From Xylanibacter ruminicola (GTDB lineage Bacteria; Bacteroidota; Bacteroidia; Bacteroidales; Bacteroidaceae), in assembly GCA_015060625.1 (NCBI GenBank), contig SUYC01000008.1:1-64000 (forward strand): 64,000 nt of DNA, in the 5' to 3' direction. Of the stretch, positions 36,069 to 45,180 are shown one piece after another; within the stretch, counting starts at the first letter, position 1; each line of letters opens with the position of its first letter. Under the pieces are notes generated by a model. That model saw only the letters and a program-made list of their open reading frames with translations, searched no databases and was not told the DNA's origin. The translations under genes were made by a program, and so were the position numbers.

Positions 36069-37421
36069 TTACTCATAAGCACCCATACGCAGGCGGTCAA
36101 CCTCCTCCTCGGTCAGGTAGCGCCAGTCGCCACGCTTCAGGTTCTTCTTGGTGAGACCAGCGAACTGAACGCGGTCGAGCTTCTGAACGCGATAGCCCAG
36201 GCTCTCGAAGATACGGCGAACGATACGGTTCTTACCTGAGTGAATCTCGATGCCAACCTGCTTCTTATCGGTTGGGTGAGCGTACTGAACGTCGTCGGCC
36301 TTAATCTCGCCGTCCTCGAGCTGGATGCCCTCGGCAATCTGCTGCAGATCGTGAGCGGTTACGTTCTTATCGAGATATACGTGATAGATCTTCTTCTTCA
36401 GATACTTAGGATGTGTAAGCTTCGAAGCCAGATCGCCATCGTTGGTGAGCAGCAGCACACCAGTAGTGTTGCGGTCGAGACGACCTACGGGGTAGATGCG
36501 CTCTGGACATGCGTTCTTAACGAGGTCCATAACAGTCTTACGCTGCTGAGGATCATCGCTAGTAGTTACGTAGTCCTTTGGCTTGTTGAGCAGTACGTAA
36601 ACCTTCTTCTCGATTTTTACGGGCTGATCGTGGAACTTAACCAGGTCGGTACGCAGAATCTTTGTTCCCAGCTCGGTTACAATCTCGCCGTTAACCGATA
36701 CTACACCTGCCTGGATGAACTCGTCGGCCTCACGACGGCTGCAAACACCTGCATTGGCCAAGAACTTGTTCAAGCGCAGTGGCTCGTTTGGATCGTAGTT
36801 GATCTCCTTGTACTCGATGCGCTTCTTCATAGAGTACTTTGCATTTGGATCATAGTCGGCTGTACGCTGGCGTGGAGCCTTCTTATAGGGAGCTGCACCA
36901 TAAGGTTTGCCATAGCCACCCTGCTGAGGACGACCGTAGCCACCCTGCTGAGGTCGACCGTAGCCACCCTGCTGTGGACGACCATAACCACCCTGCTGGG
37001 GACGCTGACCGTAGCCGCCCTGCTGTGGACGACCATAGCCACCCTGCTGTGGACGACCATAGCCACCCTGCTGTGGACGACCGTAGCCACCCTGCTGTGG
37101 ACGCTGGCCATAGCCTCCCTGTGGGCGCTGGCCATAACCACCCTGTGGGCGCTGACCGTAGCCACCCTCGTTGTTATAGTTGTTACGTGGGCGATAGCCT
37201 CCCTGAGGGCGCTGGGGTGTATTGCTCTGCAAACCTGCGCCGAATCCCTCAGGACGGAACTCGCCTTCGTCATTGTTATTGCGATAGCTATTGCGCTCGT
37301 ATGATGGACGAACGGCTGTAGCATGAATGCGTGGACGTGGTGAACGACCTGGGCGATACTCTCTCTGAGCGCCATCCTGTGCAGTCTCTTCCTGTTTTTT
37401 CTCGTTGTTTTCGAAATCCAT
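36069..37421 (-). CDS. rluB: 23S rRNA pseudouridine synthase RluB-like with repeat tail
   Basis: This 450-residue protein joins an N-terminal low-complexity region (about 200 residues) to an S4 domain (LRLNKFLANAGVCSRREADEFI) and a pseudouridine synthase domain with the catalytic Asp in VGRLDRNTTGVLLLT. The N-terminus contains about ten units of GGYGRPQQ or GGYGQRPQ. The catalytic part is like other RluB/RsuA enzymes that modify 23S rRNA. The Gly/Arg-rich part may bind RNA; such tails are common in Bacteroidetes. Confidence 0.85.
   Translation of the reverse strand: MDFENNEKKQEETAQDGAQREYRPGRSPRPRIHATAVRPSYERNSYRNNNDEGEFRPEGFGAGLQSNTPQRPQGGYRPRNNYNNEGGYGQRPQGGYGQRPQGGYGQRPQQGGYGRPQQGGYGRPQQGGYGRPQQGGYGQRPQQGGYGRPQQGGYGRPQQGGYGRPQQGGYGKPYGAAPYKKAPRQRTADYDPNAKYSMKKRIEYKEINYDPNEPLRLNKFLANAGVCSRREADEFIQAGVVSVNGEIVTELGTKILRTDLVKFHDQPVKIEKKVYVLLNKPKDYVTTSDDPQQRKTVMDLVKNACPERIYPVGRLDRNTTGVLLLTNDGDLASKLTHPKYLKKKIYHVYLDKNVTAHDLQQIAEGIQLEDGEIKADDVQYAHPTDKKQVGIEIHSGKNRIVRRIFESLGYRVQKLDRVQFAGLTKKNLKRGDWRYLTEEEVDRLRMGAYE
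36880..37200 (-). repeat. GGYGRPQQ coding repeats in rluB
   Basis: About ten tandem units of roughly 24-27 bases encode (G)GYGRPQQG and (G)GYGQRPQ variants. They are in frame and all lie within the N-terminal region of the gene. Confidence 0.75.
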
Positions 37422-37475
37422 GATTTGTTATTCTTTTAAAATGTTACTAATGTCTATAAAATAAATAATGTGTAA

Positions 37476-38822
37476 TTAAATGCCTGTATAGGTTGATGGG
37501 GTAATGGCACGAAGTTCTTCTTTTACATCTTCACTCACCTCGAGTGTTTCAATGAAATTCTTGATCTTTTCGCCAGTCAACTTCTCGTTGGTACGAGTCA
37601 GTGCTTTCAATGTCTCATATGGGTTGGGGTAGGCCTCACGACGCAGGATGGTCTGGATAGCCTCGGCTACAACAGCCCATGTGTTGTCGAGATCCTCCTG
37701 TAGCTTCTCCTCGTTCAGTATAAGCTTGCGTAATCCCTTCAATGTGCTCTGGAAAGCAATCACAGCATGTCCCATAGGCACGCCTACGTTACGAAGAACG
37801 GTAGAGTCGGTCAGGTCACGCTGCAAACGGCTTACGGGCAGTTTTGCGGCCAAGAACTGCAGGATGGCGTTGGCAATACCCAGGTTGCCCTCAGAGTTCT
37901 CATAGTCGATGGGGTTCACCTTATGTGGCATAGCACTCGATCCAACTTCGCCCTTCTTGATCTTCTGCTTGAAGTAGTCCATTGAGATGTACATCCAGAA
38001 GTCGCGATCCAGGTCGATGATGATGGTGTTGATACGGCGCATGGCGTCGAAGATGGCACCCAGCCAGTCGTAGTTCGAAATCTGGGTGGTGTACTGCTCG
38101 CGCTCCAAGCCTAACTTCTCGCTAACGAATGCGTTACCAAACTCACGCCAATCGTATTGGGGATAAGCTACGTGATGCGCATTGTAGTTACCTGTAGCAC
38201 CACCGAATTTGGCGGTGATGGGGGTCGCCTTCAGGCCGCGCAGCTGTTCTTCCAGACGATATACGTACACCATCACCTCCTTTCCCAAGCGAGTAGGCGA
38301 GGCTGGCTGTCCGTGAGTTTTTGCCAGCATAGGGATGTTCTTCCACTGCTCGGCGTAATCGTGCAGCTGCTCAATCAGCTCCTCAACCATAGGATAGTAA
38401 ACCTGCTCCAAAGCCTCTTTTATAGAAAGAGGTATACTGGTGTTGTTAATGTCCTGCGAGGTGAGGCCGAAGTGGATGAATTCCTTGTAGCTCTCAAATC
38501 CGCCCATGGCGTCGAGCTGCTCCTTGATGAAATACTCTACGGCTTTTACGTCGTGGTTAGTAATCGACTCAATGTCCTTCACACGCTGAGCATCAGCGGG
38601 CGAAAACTTGCGGTAAATGTCACGAAGTTGATCGAATAATGAGTGGTTGATACCCTGAAGTTGAGGTAATGGCAATTCACACAAGGCAATGAAATACTCA
38701 ATTTCAACGCGTACCCTGTAACGTATCAAGGCATACTCTGAAAAGTATTCTGCCAATGGCTCGGTCTTACTTCTGTAACGGCCATCAATAGGCGAGATGG
38801 CTGTCAATAAACTTAAATCCAT
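37476..38822 (-). CDS. purB: Adenylosuccinate lyase
   Basis: The 448-residue enzyme of purine synthesis splits adenylosuccinate and SAICAR to fumarate. The fumarase/lyase signature GSSAMPHKVNPIDYEN is near residue 295, and THGQPASPTRLGKE near 170. It heads a minus-strand operon with rluB (54 bases downstream) and asnS. Confidence 0.95.
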   Translation of the reverse strand: MDLSLLTAISPIDGRYRSKTEPLAEYFSEYALIRYRVRVEIEYFIALCELPLPQLQGINHSLFDQLRDIYRKFSPADAQRVKDIESITNHDVKAVEYFIKEQLDAMGGFESYKEFIHFGLTSQDINNTSIPLSIKEALEQVYYPMVEELIEQLHDYAEQWKNIPMLAKTHGQPASPTRLGKEVMVYVYRLEEQLRGLKATPITAKFGGATGNYNAHHVAYPQYDWREFGNAFVSEKLGLEREQYTTQISNYDWLGAIFDAMRRINTIIIDLDRDFWMYISMDYFKQKIKKGEVGSSAMPHKVNPIDYENSEGNLGIANAILQFLAAKLPVSRLQRDLTDSTVLRNVGVPMGHAVIAFQSTLKGLRKLILNEEKLQEDLDNTWAVVAEAIQTILRREAYPNPYETLKALTRTNEKLTGEKIKNFIETLEVSEDVKEELRAITPSTYTGI

Positions 38823-38927
38823 GTTTTTAATTAATTCCTGTAAATTATCGATAATTTCTAAACGTTCTATATCCTTTTAACCCAAAACCGCAACCTCATC
38901 GGCTGCGGAAAGCGGATTTTTGTGTTG

Positions 38928-39002
38928 TGGGCGTTGACGGATTCGAACCGCCGACCCTCTGCTTGTAAGGCAGATGCTCTAAACCAGCTGAGCTAAACGC
39001 CC
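38928..39002 (-). tRNA. tRNA-Val (TAC)
   Basis: The 75-base gene has acceptor GGGCGTT/AACGCCC, D-arm TAGCTCAGCTGGTTTAGAGC, anticodon loop CTTACAA with anticodon TAC, and T-loop TTCGAAT. CCA is not encoded. Confidence 0.93.
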
Positions 39003-39120
39003 CTTCTTCGACAAGCGAAGCGACCTGAAGTCGTATTTTTCTTGTTTGCGGGTGCAAAGGTACAAAGAAAAAATGAAACTGCAAAATTTTCGGGCGAAAA
39101 TCTTGCAGTTTCTTGTAATT

Positions 39121-39546
39121 TTATAGCTGATAGAGGTCATTTGCGGCCATCAACTCCACTTTTTTGTCTGAAAGTATCTTCTCGCAGGCATCTAAATCAG
39201 TGGGGCGGATTACTACTGTGGCCACATCGCCATTAGCAAACGAATACATATATTCGATGAATACACCGTTTTGTGAGAGGTGTTTCAGTACGATGGCCAG
39301 CGAACCGCTGGTGTTGGGGCATACGAATCCGATCACATCAGTAATCTTCACGGCGAAGTGTGCCTCTTTCAGAACCTGATAGGCTTTGTCGGGATCGGAA
39401 ACAATGCAGCGCAGAATACCAAAGTCGCTGTTATCAGCAATACTCATGGCCGAAAGGTTGATGCCTGCTTCACCAAGTACTTCGGTCACCTCGGTCAGTC
39501 GGCCTGACTTGTTCTCAAGGAAAATGGAAAGTTGCTTTGTTTTCAT
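39121..39546 (-). CDS. Tandem ACT-domain protein
   Basis: This 141-residue protein contains two ACT domains (SIFLENKSGRLTEVTEVLGEAGINLSAMSIAD and GFVCPNTSGSLAIVLKHLSQNGVFIEYMYSF). ACT domains bind amino acids. It follows paaK by 12 bases. The phenylacetate-CoA ligase and ACT pair is a common Bacteroidetes arrangement, so it probably senses an aromatic or branched-chain amino acid. Confidence 0.8.
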   Translation of the reverse strand: MKTKQLSIFLENKSGRLTEVTEVLGEAGINLSAMSIADNSDFGILRCIVSDPDKAYQVLKEAHFAVKITDVIGFVCPNTSGSLAIVLKHLSQNGVFIEYMYSFANGDVATVVIRPTDLDACEKILSDKKVELMAANDLYQL

Positions 39547-39558
39547 AAGATTATTGTT

Positions 39559-40857
39559 TTAAATATTACGCTTATCAATTACACGTTTAGCCTTGCCTTC
39601 TGAGCGTTCGATGCCCTTAGGTTCTACCAACTTAACCTTGAAGCCCAGTCCGATAACACTACGCAGCTCGCTTTCCAGTTTCTTCTGCAGGCCAACCATC
39701 GTAGCCATGTCGTCGGTAAAGAATTCCTCTTTTACCTCTACCTTCAGTTCCGATGTGTCGGTATTGTTCACACGGTCGACGGTGAGCAGGAAGTGAGGTT
39801 CGTACTCGGGCAGCTTCAGGATAACATCCTCGATCTGCGATGGGAATACGTTCACACCACGGATAATTAGCATGTCGTCGCAACGGCCCAGGATACGGTC
39901 CATACGTACCAACGTGCGTCCGCACTTACATTTGTCGTAGTGCAGGGCGGTCAGGTCATGTGTGCGATAGCGCAGCAATGGCATGCCCTCCTTGGTCAGG
40001 TGTGTAAAGGTCAGTTCGCCCAGTTGACCCTCAGGCATTGGCTCGCCAGTCTTCGGGTCCAGGATTTCTGGATAGAACAGGTCTTCGTTCAGGTGGGTGC
40101 CGCACTGGTGCTCGCATTCGTAACCTACGCCAGGACCGGCAATCTCGCTCAGTCCGTAGATGTCATAAGCTTTAATGCCCAGACTTTCTTCCAGCTTTTT
40201 GCGCATTTTCTCGGTCCAGGGCTCGGCACCAAACACGCCGACCTTCAGTTTAAACTCATCGCGGCTCCACTGGCATTCCTTCATGGCCTCGCCCAGGAAC
40301 ATGGCGTAGCTGGGGGTGCAGCAAAGAATGGTGGTGCCAAAGTCGTGCATCAGGGTCATCTGCTTTTGGGTGTTTCCCGATGAGATGGGAATCACCGATG
40401 CACCGATGTTGGTAGCTCCGTCGTGAGCGCCAAGTCCTCCGGTGAACAGGCCGTAGCCGTAAGCCACCTGGAAGATATCGTCTTTACCTGCACCATAGGC
40501 GGTAAAGGCGCGACTGATGGCTTCGCTCCACATAGCGAGGTCTTTGCGGGTGTAAAGTACTACGACCGGTTTGCCAGTGGTTCCCGATGAGGCGTGGATT
40601 CTTACAATCTGACTCATGGGCACGGCAGCCAGTCCAAAGGGATAGTTGTCGCGGAGGTCGAGTTTGTTAGTAAAAGGCAGTTTGGTAATGTCGTCGATAC
40701 TCTTGATATCGCCTGGTTCCAACCCCATCTCCTGAAACTTCTTTCGGTAGAAGGGGGTGTTGTAATATACATACTCTGCCATCTTTACTAGGCGTTGACT
40801 CTGGATTTCGCGAAGCTGTTCGCGGTCCATGCACTCCATTGTTTCATTCCAAATCAT
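39559..40857 (-). CDS. paaK: Phenylacetate-CoA ligase
   Basis: The 432-residue AMP-forming ligase starts MIWNETMECMDREQLREIQ. It has the ATP-binding IHASSGTTGKPVVVLYT, the YGLSEIAGPG motif and a C-terminal GRCDDMLIIRGVNVFPSQIED. It activates phenylacetate or related aryl acids to CoA esters. In anaerobic Bacteroidales it is linked to aromatic amino acid metabolism. The promoter is at 40897-40927. Confidence 0.9.
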   Translation of the reverse strand: MIWNETMECMDREQLREIQSQRLVKMAEYVYYNTPFYRKKFQEMGLEPGDIKSIDDITKLPFTNKLDLRDNYPFGLAAVPMSQIVRIHASSGTTGKPVVVLYTRKDLAMWSEAISRAFTAYGAGKDDIFQVAYGYGLFTGGLGAHDGATNIGASVIPISSGNTQKQMTLMHDFGTTILCCTPSYAMFLGEAMKECQWSRDEFKLKVGVFGAEPWTEKMRKKLEESLGIKAYDIYGLSEIAGPGVGYECEHQCGTHLNEDLFYPEILDPKTGEPMPEGQLGELTFTHLTKEGMPLLRYRTHDLTALHYDKCKCGRTLVRMDRILGRCDDMLIIRGVNVFPSQIEDVILKLPEYEPHFLLTVDRVNNTDTSELKVEVKEEFFTDDMATMVGLQKKLESELRSVIGLGFKVKLVEPKGIERSEGKAKRVIDKRNI

Positions 40858-40896
40858 GTCTGTTTCTTGTCGTTGATTATATGTACTTTACGGGCA

Positions 40897-40927
40897 CAAA
40901 GTTAAGGTATTTTTTTTAATCAACCAA
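40897..40927 (-). promoter_or_regulatory. Promoter of paaK
   Basis: On the minus strand TTGG (40927-40924) and TAACTTTG (40904-40897) have a 19-base spacing. The promoter diverges from the one at 40965. Confidence 0.65.
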
Positions 40928-40964
40928 GAAAGTAAAGGCAAAATTGTATATTTTATTTAATTGG

Positions 40965-40996
40965 TTTGGAACTTTCGTATATTTATCGTATTTTTG
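40965..40996 (+). promoter_or_regulatory. Promoter of the MBL-fold gene
   Basis: TTTG at 40965-40968 and TATTTTTG at 40989-40996 have a 20-base spacing. Confidence 0.7.
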
Positions 40997-41023
40997 CCGC
41001 TGTTCTATATATATTAATAAGGT

Positions 41024-41758
41024 ATGAGAAAACTTTTTTTATTACTAATGGCCGTTTTAGGTATCAACTCAGCCTGTGGCCAGCCTCCTTACGAGGTTGA
41101 TGAGTTTACCACACCAAGTGGTAAAACTGTGAAGTTTCATGCGCTGATGCATGCATGTATCCGTATTCAGTATGATGGCAAGGAAATACAGATTGATCCT
41201 GTGTCGAAGTTAGGTAATCGTACTATAAACTATGCTGCCATGCCTAAGGCTGATTACATTTTTGTGACCCACGAGCATGCCGACCATTACGATGCAGCTG
41301 CACTTAAATCACTTATAGCTGATAAAACGCTACTGGTGCTGAATAAGCGTTGTGCCGATATGTATGGGACTGGAAAAGTGATGAAGAATGGCGACAGGTT
41401 GCAGTTGGCTGATATGAGCGTTGAGGCTGTGCCTGCGTATAACTCTACGGCTAGTCGCGAACAGTTTCACCCTAAGGGGCGTGATAATGGCTACATTCTA
41501 ACTATCGATGGCTTGCGTATCTATATTGCCGGTGATACCGAGGATATTGCTGAGATGGCAGAGATTAAGGATATCGATATTGCTTTTCTGCCATGTAATC
41601 AGCCGTTCACGATGACTCCCGAACAGCTGGTACGTGCTGCAAAGGTGATTAAGCCCAAGGTACTGTTTCCTTATCACTACGGACAGACCGACCTGAGCAC
41701 GATACCTGCCCAGCTTGAGGGGACAGGTATCGATGTTCGTATTCGGCATTACGAGTAA
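41024..41758 (+). CDS. Secreted MBL-fold hydrolase
   Basis: This 244-residue protein has a signal peptide (RKLFLLLMAVLGINSACG) with a lipobox-like SAC and the metallo-beta-lactamase-fold motif HEHADH. The UPF0173-type fold follows, with IAGDTE and FPYHYGQTD. The substrate is unknown. It is monocistronic, ending 3 bases before the convergent DUF2461 gene. Confidence 0.8.
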   Translation: MRKLFLLLMAVLGINSACGQPPYEVDEFTTPSGKTVKFHALMHACIRIQYDGKEIQIDPVSKLGNRTINYAAMPKADYIFVTHEHADHYDAAALKSLIADKTLLVLNKRCADMYGTGKVMKNGDRLQLADMSVEAVPAYNSTASREQFHPKGRDNGYILTIDGLRIYIAGDTEDIAEMAEIKDIDIAFLPCNQPFTMTPEQLVRAAKVIKPKVLFPYHYGQTDLSTIPAQLEGTGIDVRIRHYE

Positions 41759-41761
41759 AGG

Positions 41762-42487
41762 CTACTCGTAATCGTCGATAACCGAGTTCATAAAATCCAT
41801 CATTGGCTTGGCGGCTTTGAACATGCGTTCAACTTCGTCGAGCCATTTTTCGCCTTCATAAAAATCGTCTGGTACCTGGTGCCAACAGCAGTAGTCTTTC
41901 ATGCGCAGGTACTCTACGTGGGGCCAGTCCTTGGGGAATCCAACAGGACATTTCTTCAACTTCTCTAATCCAAAGCCTTGTGGCTGGTCCCAGCTCGATA
42001 CATCTGTTGGAGCCGAGAAACTGCTGGATACCTTGCTGCCAAAGTATTTCTTGAAATCCTTGTTTTCTACGCATTTCAGCCACTCAGCAGTGTTGCCCAT
42101 CATCTCGTTGCGGCACGATGTGAGTATGTTGGTAGGTAGCCAGTAGTTGCCGCATGCCACCATACAATGTCCTGGTTCCAGATGCAGATAGTAGCCGCCA
42201 TGCAGCGCTTTTTTACCATGTGCAGCAATATAGCCGCCAAAGTGGTTCTTGTAGGGCGACTTATCAGGCGAGAAACGGGTGTCGCGATTAAAGCGGTAGG
42301 TACAATCCTTTACGGTGAGGTGTGCAATCGAGGAATCGAAACTGGCTATTCGGTTAATCGCCTGTGCGATGCCAGTTTCAAAATCAGCCCTCACGGCATC
42401 ATACTCAGCCTTATGTTCCCAGTACCAATCGCGATTGTTATTCGCCATTAATTGTTTCAGATAATTTAAAATTCGTTTTGCATCCAT
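41762..42487 (-). CDS. DUF2461 protein
   Basis: The 241-residue protein matches DUF2461 (ILNYLKQLMANNNRDWYWEHKAEYDAVRADFE, then FNRDTRFSPDKSPYKNHFGG). I begin at the Met before DAKRIL at 42487, since the earlier 24 residues come from the upstream gene region. The function of the family is unknown. The acetyltransferase gene lies 11 bases upstream, so they are likely co-transcribed. Confidence 0.82.
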   Translation of the reverse strand: MDAKRILNYLKQLMANNNRDWYWEHKAEYDAVRADFETGIAQAINRIASFDSSIAHLTVKDCTYRFNRDTRFSPDKSPYKNHFGGYIAAHGKKALHGGYYLHLEPGHCMVACGNYWLPTNILTSCRNEMMGNTAEWLKCVENKDFKKYFGSKVSSSFSAPTDVSSWDQPQGFGLEKLKKCPVGFPKDWPHVEYLRMKDYCCWHQVPDDFYEGEKWLDEVERMFKAAKPMMDFMNSVIDDYE

Positions 42488-42498
42488 AATCTTCGTGT

Positions 42499-42993
42499 TT
42501 ATTTTGTTTTTTGATAGGCCAGACGTTCGTCGCCGGAGAGCAGATAGATGATGCCGCAATAGGTAAAACCTTGTTTCAGGATGACGTGCTGCATAATCTT
42601 ATTGTCGCGGTGGGTGTCGATGCGGATGTTGCTGTCGTGGGCAAAGCAGAAGTCCATGATGCTCTGGAAACAGCCATAGGCATCAGGGTAACTGGCTATA
42701 CGATGAACTACGTGATAGGGCTGTGTGTCGTTAGTCCATTGCCCCTCGTATATTTTGGCATAGGTGGGGTCGGGGCCTGGTAAAAAGGCAAAATAGGCTA
42801 CGATGGTGCCTTCGTCTTCTACTACGTAACCGGCTCCCGCGTCTATGTCGTTGAGTATCACATTGGCTGATGGATAAGTGCCGGTCCATTGGTGCTTGTT
42901 GCCTGATTGACGCATGATCTGCTTGGCTGCAGCTATTACGTTCATGATATCATCAATCTGCTGGGGAGTGGCTTTCGTGATGGTTCTATTCAT
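42499..42993 (-). CDS. GNAT-family N-acetyltransferase
   Basis: The 164-residue protein has the GNAT layout: GAGYVVEDEGTIVAYFAF (beta 2-4), VHRIASYPDAYGCFQSIMDFCFAH (acetyl-CoA site region) and IMQHVILKQGFTYCGIIYL. The substrate is unknown. Confidence 0.75.
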   Translation of the reverse strand: MNRTITKATPQQIDDIMNVIAAAKQIMRQSGNKHQWTGTYPSANVILNDIDAGAGYVVEDEGTIVAYFAFLPGPDPTYAKIYEGQWTNDTQPYHVVHRIASYPDAYGCFQSIMDFCFAHDSNIRIDTHRDNKIMQHVILKQGFTYCGIIYLLSGDERLAYQKTK

Positions 42994-43110
42994 TGTCTGA
43001 TAATCAATTATTAAACTTTTTAATTCGCTGGCAAAGGTACAAAAAACTTATGAAACAGACGCTAGAAAAGCCCTATTAATGAACGGTGCAAACGATTATT
43101 TAACAAATCA

Positions 43111-43140
43111 GGGCTCGCCATCAAGCGAGCCCTTTCGTGT
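43111..43140. terminator. Hairpin terminator
   Basis: GGGCTCGC (43111-43118) pairs with GCGAGCCC (43125-43132) around CATCAA. A T-rich stretch (TTTCGTGTTTTT) follows on the plus strand. It could end the small minus-strand transcript from 43361 or isolate the flanking genes. Confidence 0.65.
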
Positions 43141-43167
43141 TTTTCCTGGTACATGTCAGTGACAATT

Positions 43168-43303
43168 TTATTTCCACCAGAATTCATCTACAAATGTACC
43201 TTGTACATAGTCTGTGAATTTCTTATTTTCATTAGCAATATTTCTTCTTTCTGGTACAGGTACGAATGTGTCGTCGAAATCCGAAATTGGTTCTTTTTGT
43301 CAT
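43168..43303 (-). pseudogene. Possible broken small peptide gene
   Basis: An ATG at 43303 opens a frame that closes after 23 codons, but shifting by one base at the T5 run (43294-43298) gives a frame that runs on to the stop at 43168. The shifted frame reads ISDFDDTFVPVPERRNIANE and ends DEFWWK. A TATATTTG box lies upstream on the same strand (43361-43354). It may be a frameshifted gene or a sequencing indel. Confidence 0.35.
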
Positions 43304-43573
43304 AATTGTAATAGGTTAGATTAGTATATATGATGTATTTACAGATTTTGCTGCAAATATATGAAAAAGATAGATACGTTGTATAAAAAGTGTAGTTAAT
43401 AAGAGTTAAGTGTTGCGCAACAATGTTGCTTTAACGACGAAAATAGGAATGTAATCGATGAATTATATCTGTTTGCGATGCAGTAACTTTGCGTTTTTGT
43501 GCTTAAATACCCGTTATTGGTATTATGTCTGGTTAAAAAGAGTTAACATAAAGATGCGTGTCCAAAAAAATCG

Positions 43574-43581
43574 TATATTTG
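43574..43581 (+). promoter_or_regulatory. -7 box directly before the barrel-protein ATG
   Basis: TATATTTG ends 5 bases before the ATG at 43587. No TTTG is seen at the usual distance. Confidence 0.4.
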
Positions 43582-43586
43582 CAGCA

Positions 43587-45176
43587 ATGTATAGACAATT
43601 TCTAATCTTGACGACCTTTTTGCTTTTACCTGTTTTGACGCATGCAGAAGGTGGACAGCCCATCATAGAGATGAAGGCAGATAGGACGATGATTTATCCC
43701 CAGCGAATGGAACTGACGGGTGAAGAGTCGTTGATGGATGTGCTCCAGATGGTGCCCGAGTTGTTGATAGCTGGCTATGAAGATGTTATCTCCAACTATA
43801 ACCTTCGTATCGATAACTGTGCAATGAATGGCGACACGAGGTTGATTCTGAGTCAGATGAAGGCTAAGGATATCAGCAGGATTCAGATTTGTGACAATAC
43901 TGGTGTGGCAAAAGGTACGATTGGTATGGGCAGGGTGCTGGATATCAATATGAAGATGCCAGAAACGTTGAAAGGTTTTGTAGAAGGTCAAGGCCATCTG
44001 GGTAAGGACATGGATGGGCTTGGTACAGCGAACGCGTTGTATGGTAGTAAGCATACCGACCTTTATGCCAATACCTCTTATCGCCATCAGCATGGAGATG
44101 AGGCGTATCTGACACTTCATATGACAAATCGGTTTGACGACAGAAACAAACTACTCTCCTATTTTACACAGCAATATCTCGATCATCCTTCTGGTATGTC
44201 GCATAAGGTCATGGGCAGAGCGAGATACTTTCATACTTTTAATACGCAAGGTACCGAACTGCTTATCGTGGGTGGCTATCAGTATGCCAGCGACCCGGCA
44301 TCGTCCAGCAAACTGCCGTTGTGTAACGTTGAGCTGAATACGCCTTTGTTTACCAAACGGTTATCTATGATGCTAGGTGCCGAAGGTGATTTCCTGATGA
44401 CCAAGCAGAAGGATACAGGCAGGAGTTGGGATGTATTTAATAATGATATCTATTGGCAGTTTACCTACGCTTTGCCCCAATGGAGGTTTACTGTTGGTAA
44501 TCGTGTGCAGATTTACAACTACAAGTTGAAGGAAGCTGGAACCACACAAAAGTATACCGACACGCGCAACAATGCAAATGCCTGCATCATCTATGTGCCA
44601 GATGGTCGGAATCAGATTCAGTTGGGGTATTATCGCAAATACTATAATCCTTCGCATTTTTCCCTCTTTACGAATGCCAATCCCCTTTCCGACGAGGAGT
44701 GGGCTGCCACTAAGAGACAGTTAGTGGAGCGTACCATTAGCCAGATGAAACTGGCTTATGCTTATAGTAGTCCGAAGTTAACGGTGCAAACGGTAGCTAG
44801 TTATTATGTAGTTGAAGATAGCGAGAATTTTACAGAACTGGGGGTGTCGGCCTATTGGAAAACTGGTTGGCTGAGTTTGTCAGGCGGCTCAAATCTCTAT
44901 ATTGCCAAGAGTGGAACCTTTGCTTCTGTTCGTTTCTCGCCTATTGTGTATCTTCCCGATGCATGGCAGATGGGCATGCAGATGGTTTTATACACCAAAC
45001 AATCGCCCATACGTCAAGCCACAGGTCAACCTGTGTATGGTTGCCTCTCGGTGAACAAGCAATTTGGCCAGAGATGGAGTTTGGGTGTGGATTGGCATGA
45101 TATGTTTGATGCCATTTGCCATGATGTGGCAGTAAACCGACATGCAGCCAATATCAAGTTGCAGTATAGATTTTAA
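43587..45176 (+). CDS. TonB-receptor-like outer-membrane barrel
   Basis: The 529-residue protein has the signal peptide YRQFLILTTFLLLPVLTHAEG. A plug-like part follows (SLMDVLQMVPELLIAGYEDVISNYNLRIDNCAMNG, KAKDISRIQICDN), then a long barrel ending IKLQYRF. It lacks a CarboxypepD domain. It resembles small TonB-receptor-like proteins of Bacteroidetes, with unknown ligand. I start at 43587; the Met at 43552 is possible. It is the last apparently host gene before the repeat-rich accessory region. Confidence 0.6.
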   Translation: MYRQFLILTTFLLLPVLTHAEGGQPIIEMKADRTMIYPQRMELTGEESLMDVLQMVPELLIAGYEDVISNYNLRIDNCAMNGDTRLILSQMKAKDISRIQICDNTGVAKGTIGMGRVLDINMKMPETLKGFVEGQGHLGKDMDGLGTANALYGSKHTDLYANTSYRHQHGDEAYLTLHMTNRFDDRNKLLSYFTQQYLDHPSGMSHKVMGRARYFHTFNTQGTELLIVGGYQYASDPASSSKLPLCNVELNTPLFTKRLSMMLGAEGDFLMTKQKDTGRSWDVFNNDIYWQFTYALPQWRFTVGNRVQIYNYKLKEAGTTQKYTDTRNNANACIIYVPDGRNQIQLGYYRKYYNPSHFSLFTNANPLSDEEWAATKRQLVERTISQMKLAYAYSSPKLTVQTVASYYVVEDSENFTELGVSAYWKTGWLSLSGGSNLYIAKSGTFASVRFSPIVYLPDAWQMGMQMVLYTKQSPIRQATGQPVYGCLSVNKQFGQRWSLGVDWHDMFDAICHDVAVNRHAANIKLQYRF

Positions 45177-45180
45177 TGAA

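Larger units (their letters stand above)
42994..43586. other. Long intergenic stretch with terminator and broken small ORF
   Basis: These 593 bases contain a hairpin (43111-43132), a small minus-strand reading frame with a likely frameshift (43168-43303), a minus-strand TATATTTG box (43354-43361) and the -7 box at 43574-43581. No other gene is visible. Confidence 0.6.

Noticed and set aside
36880..37200. CRISPR-like spacing of repeats
   Set aside because: The units are contiguous coding repeats with no unique spacers and in frame.
36240..37304. Long open frame (354 residues) on the strand opposite rluB
   Set aside because: It is the complement of the pseudouridine synthase gene, opened by its repeats and codon bias; the residue pattern (TIATLLWTT repeats) is a shadow of GGYGRPQQ.
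38896..39084. 62-residue frame over tRNA-Val
   Set aside because: It lies on the tRNA gene itself.
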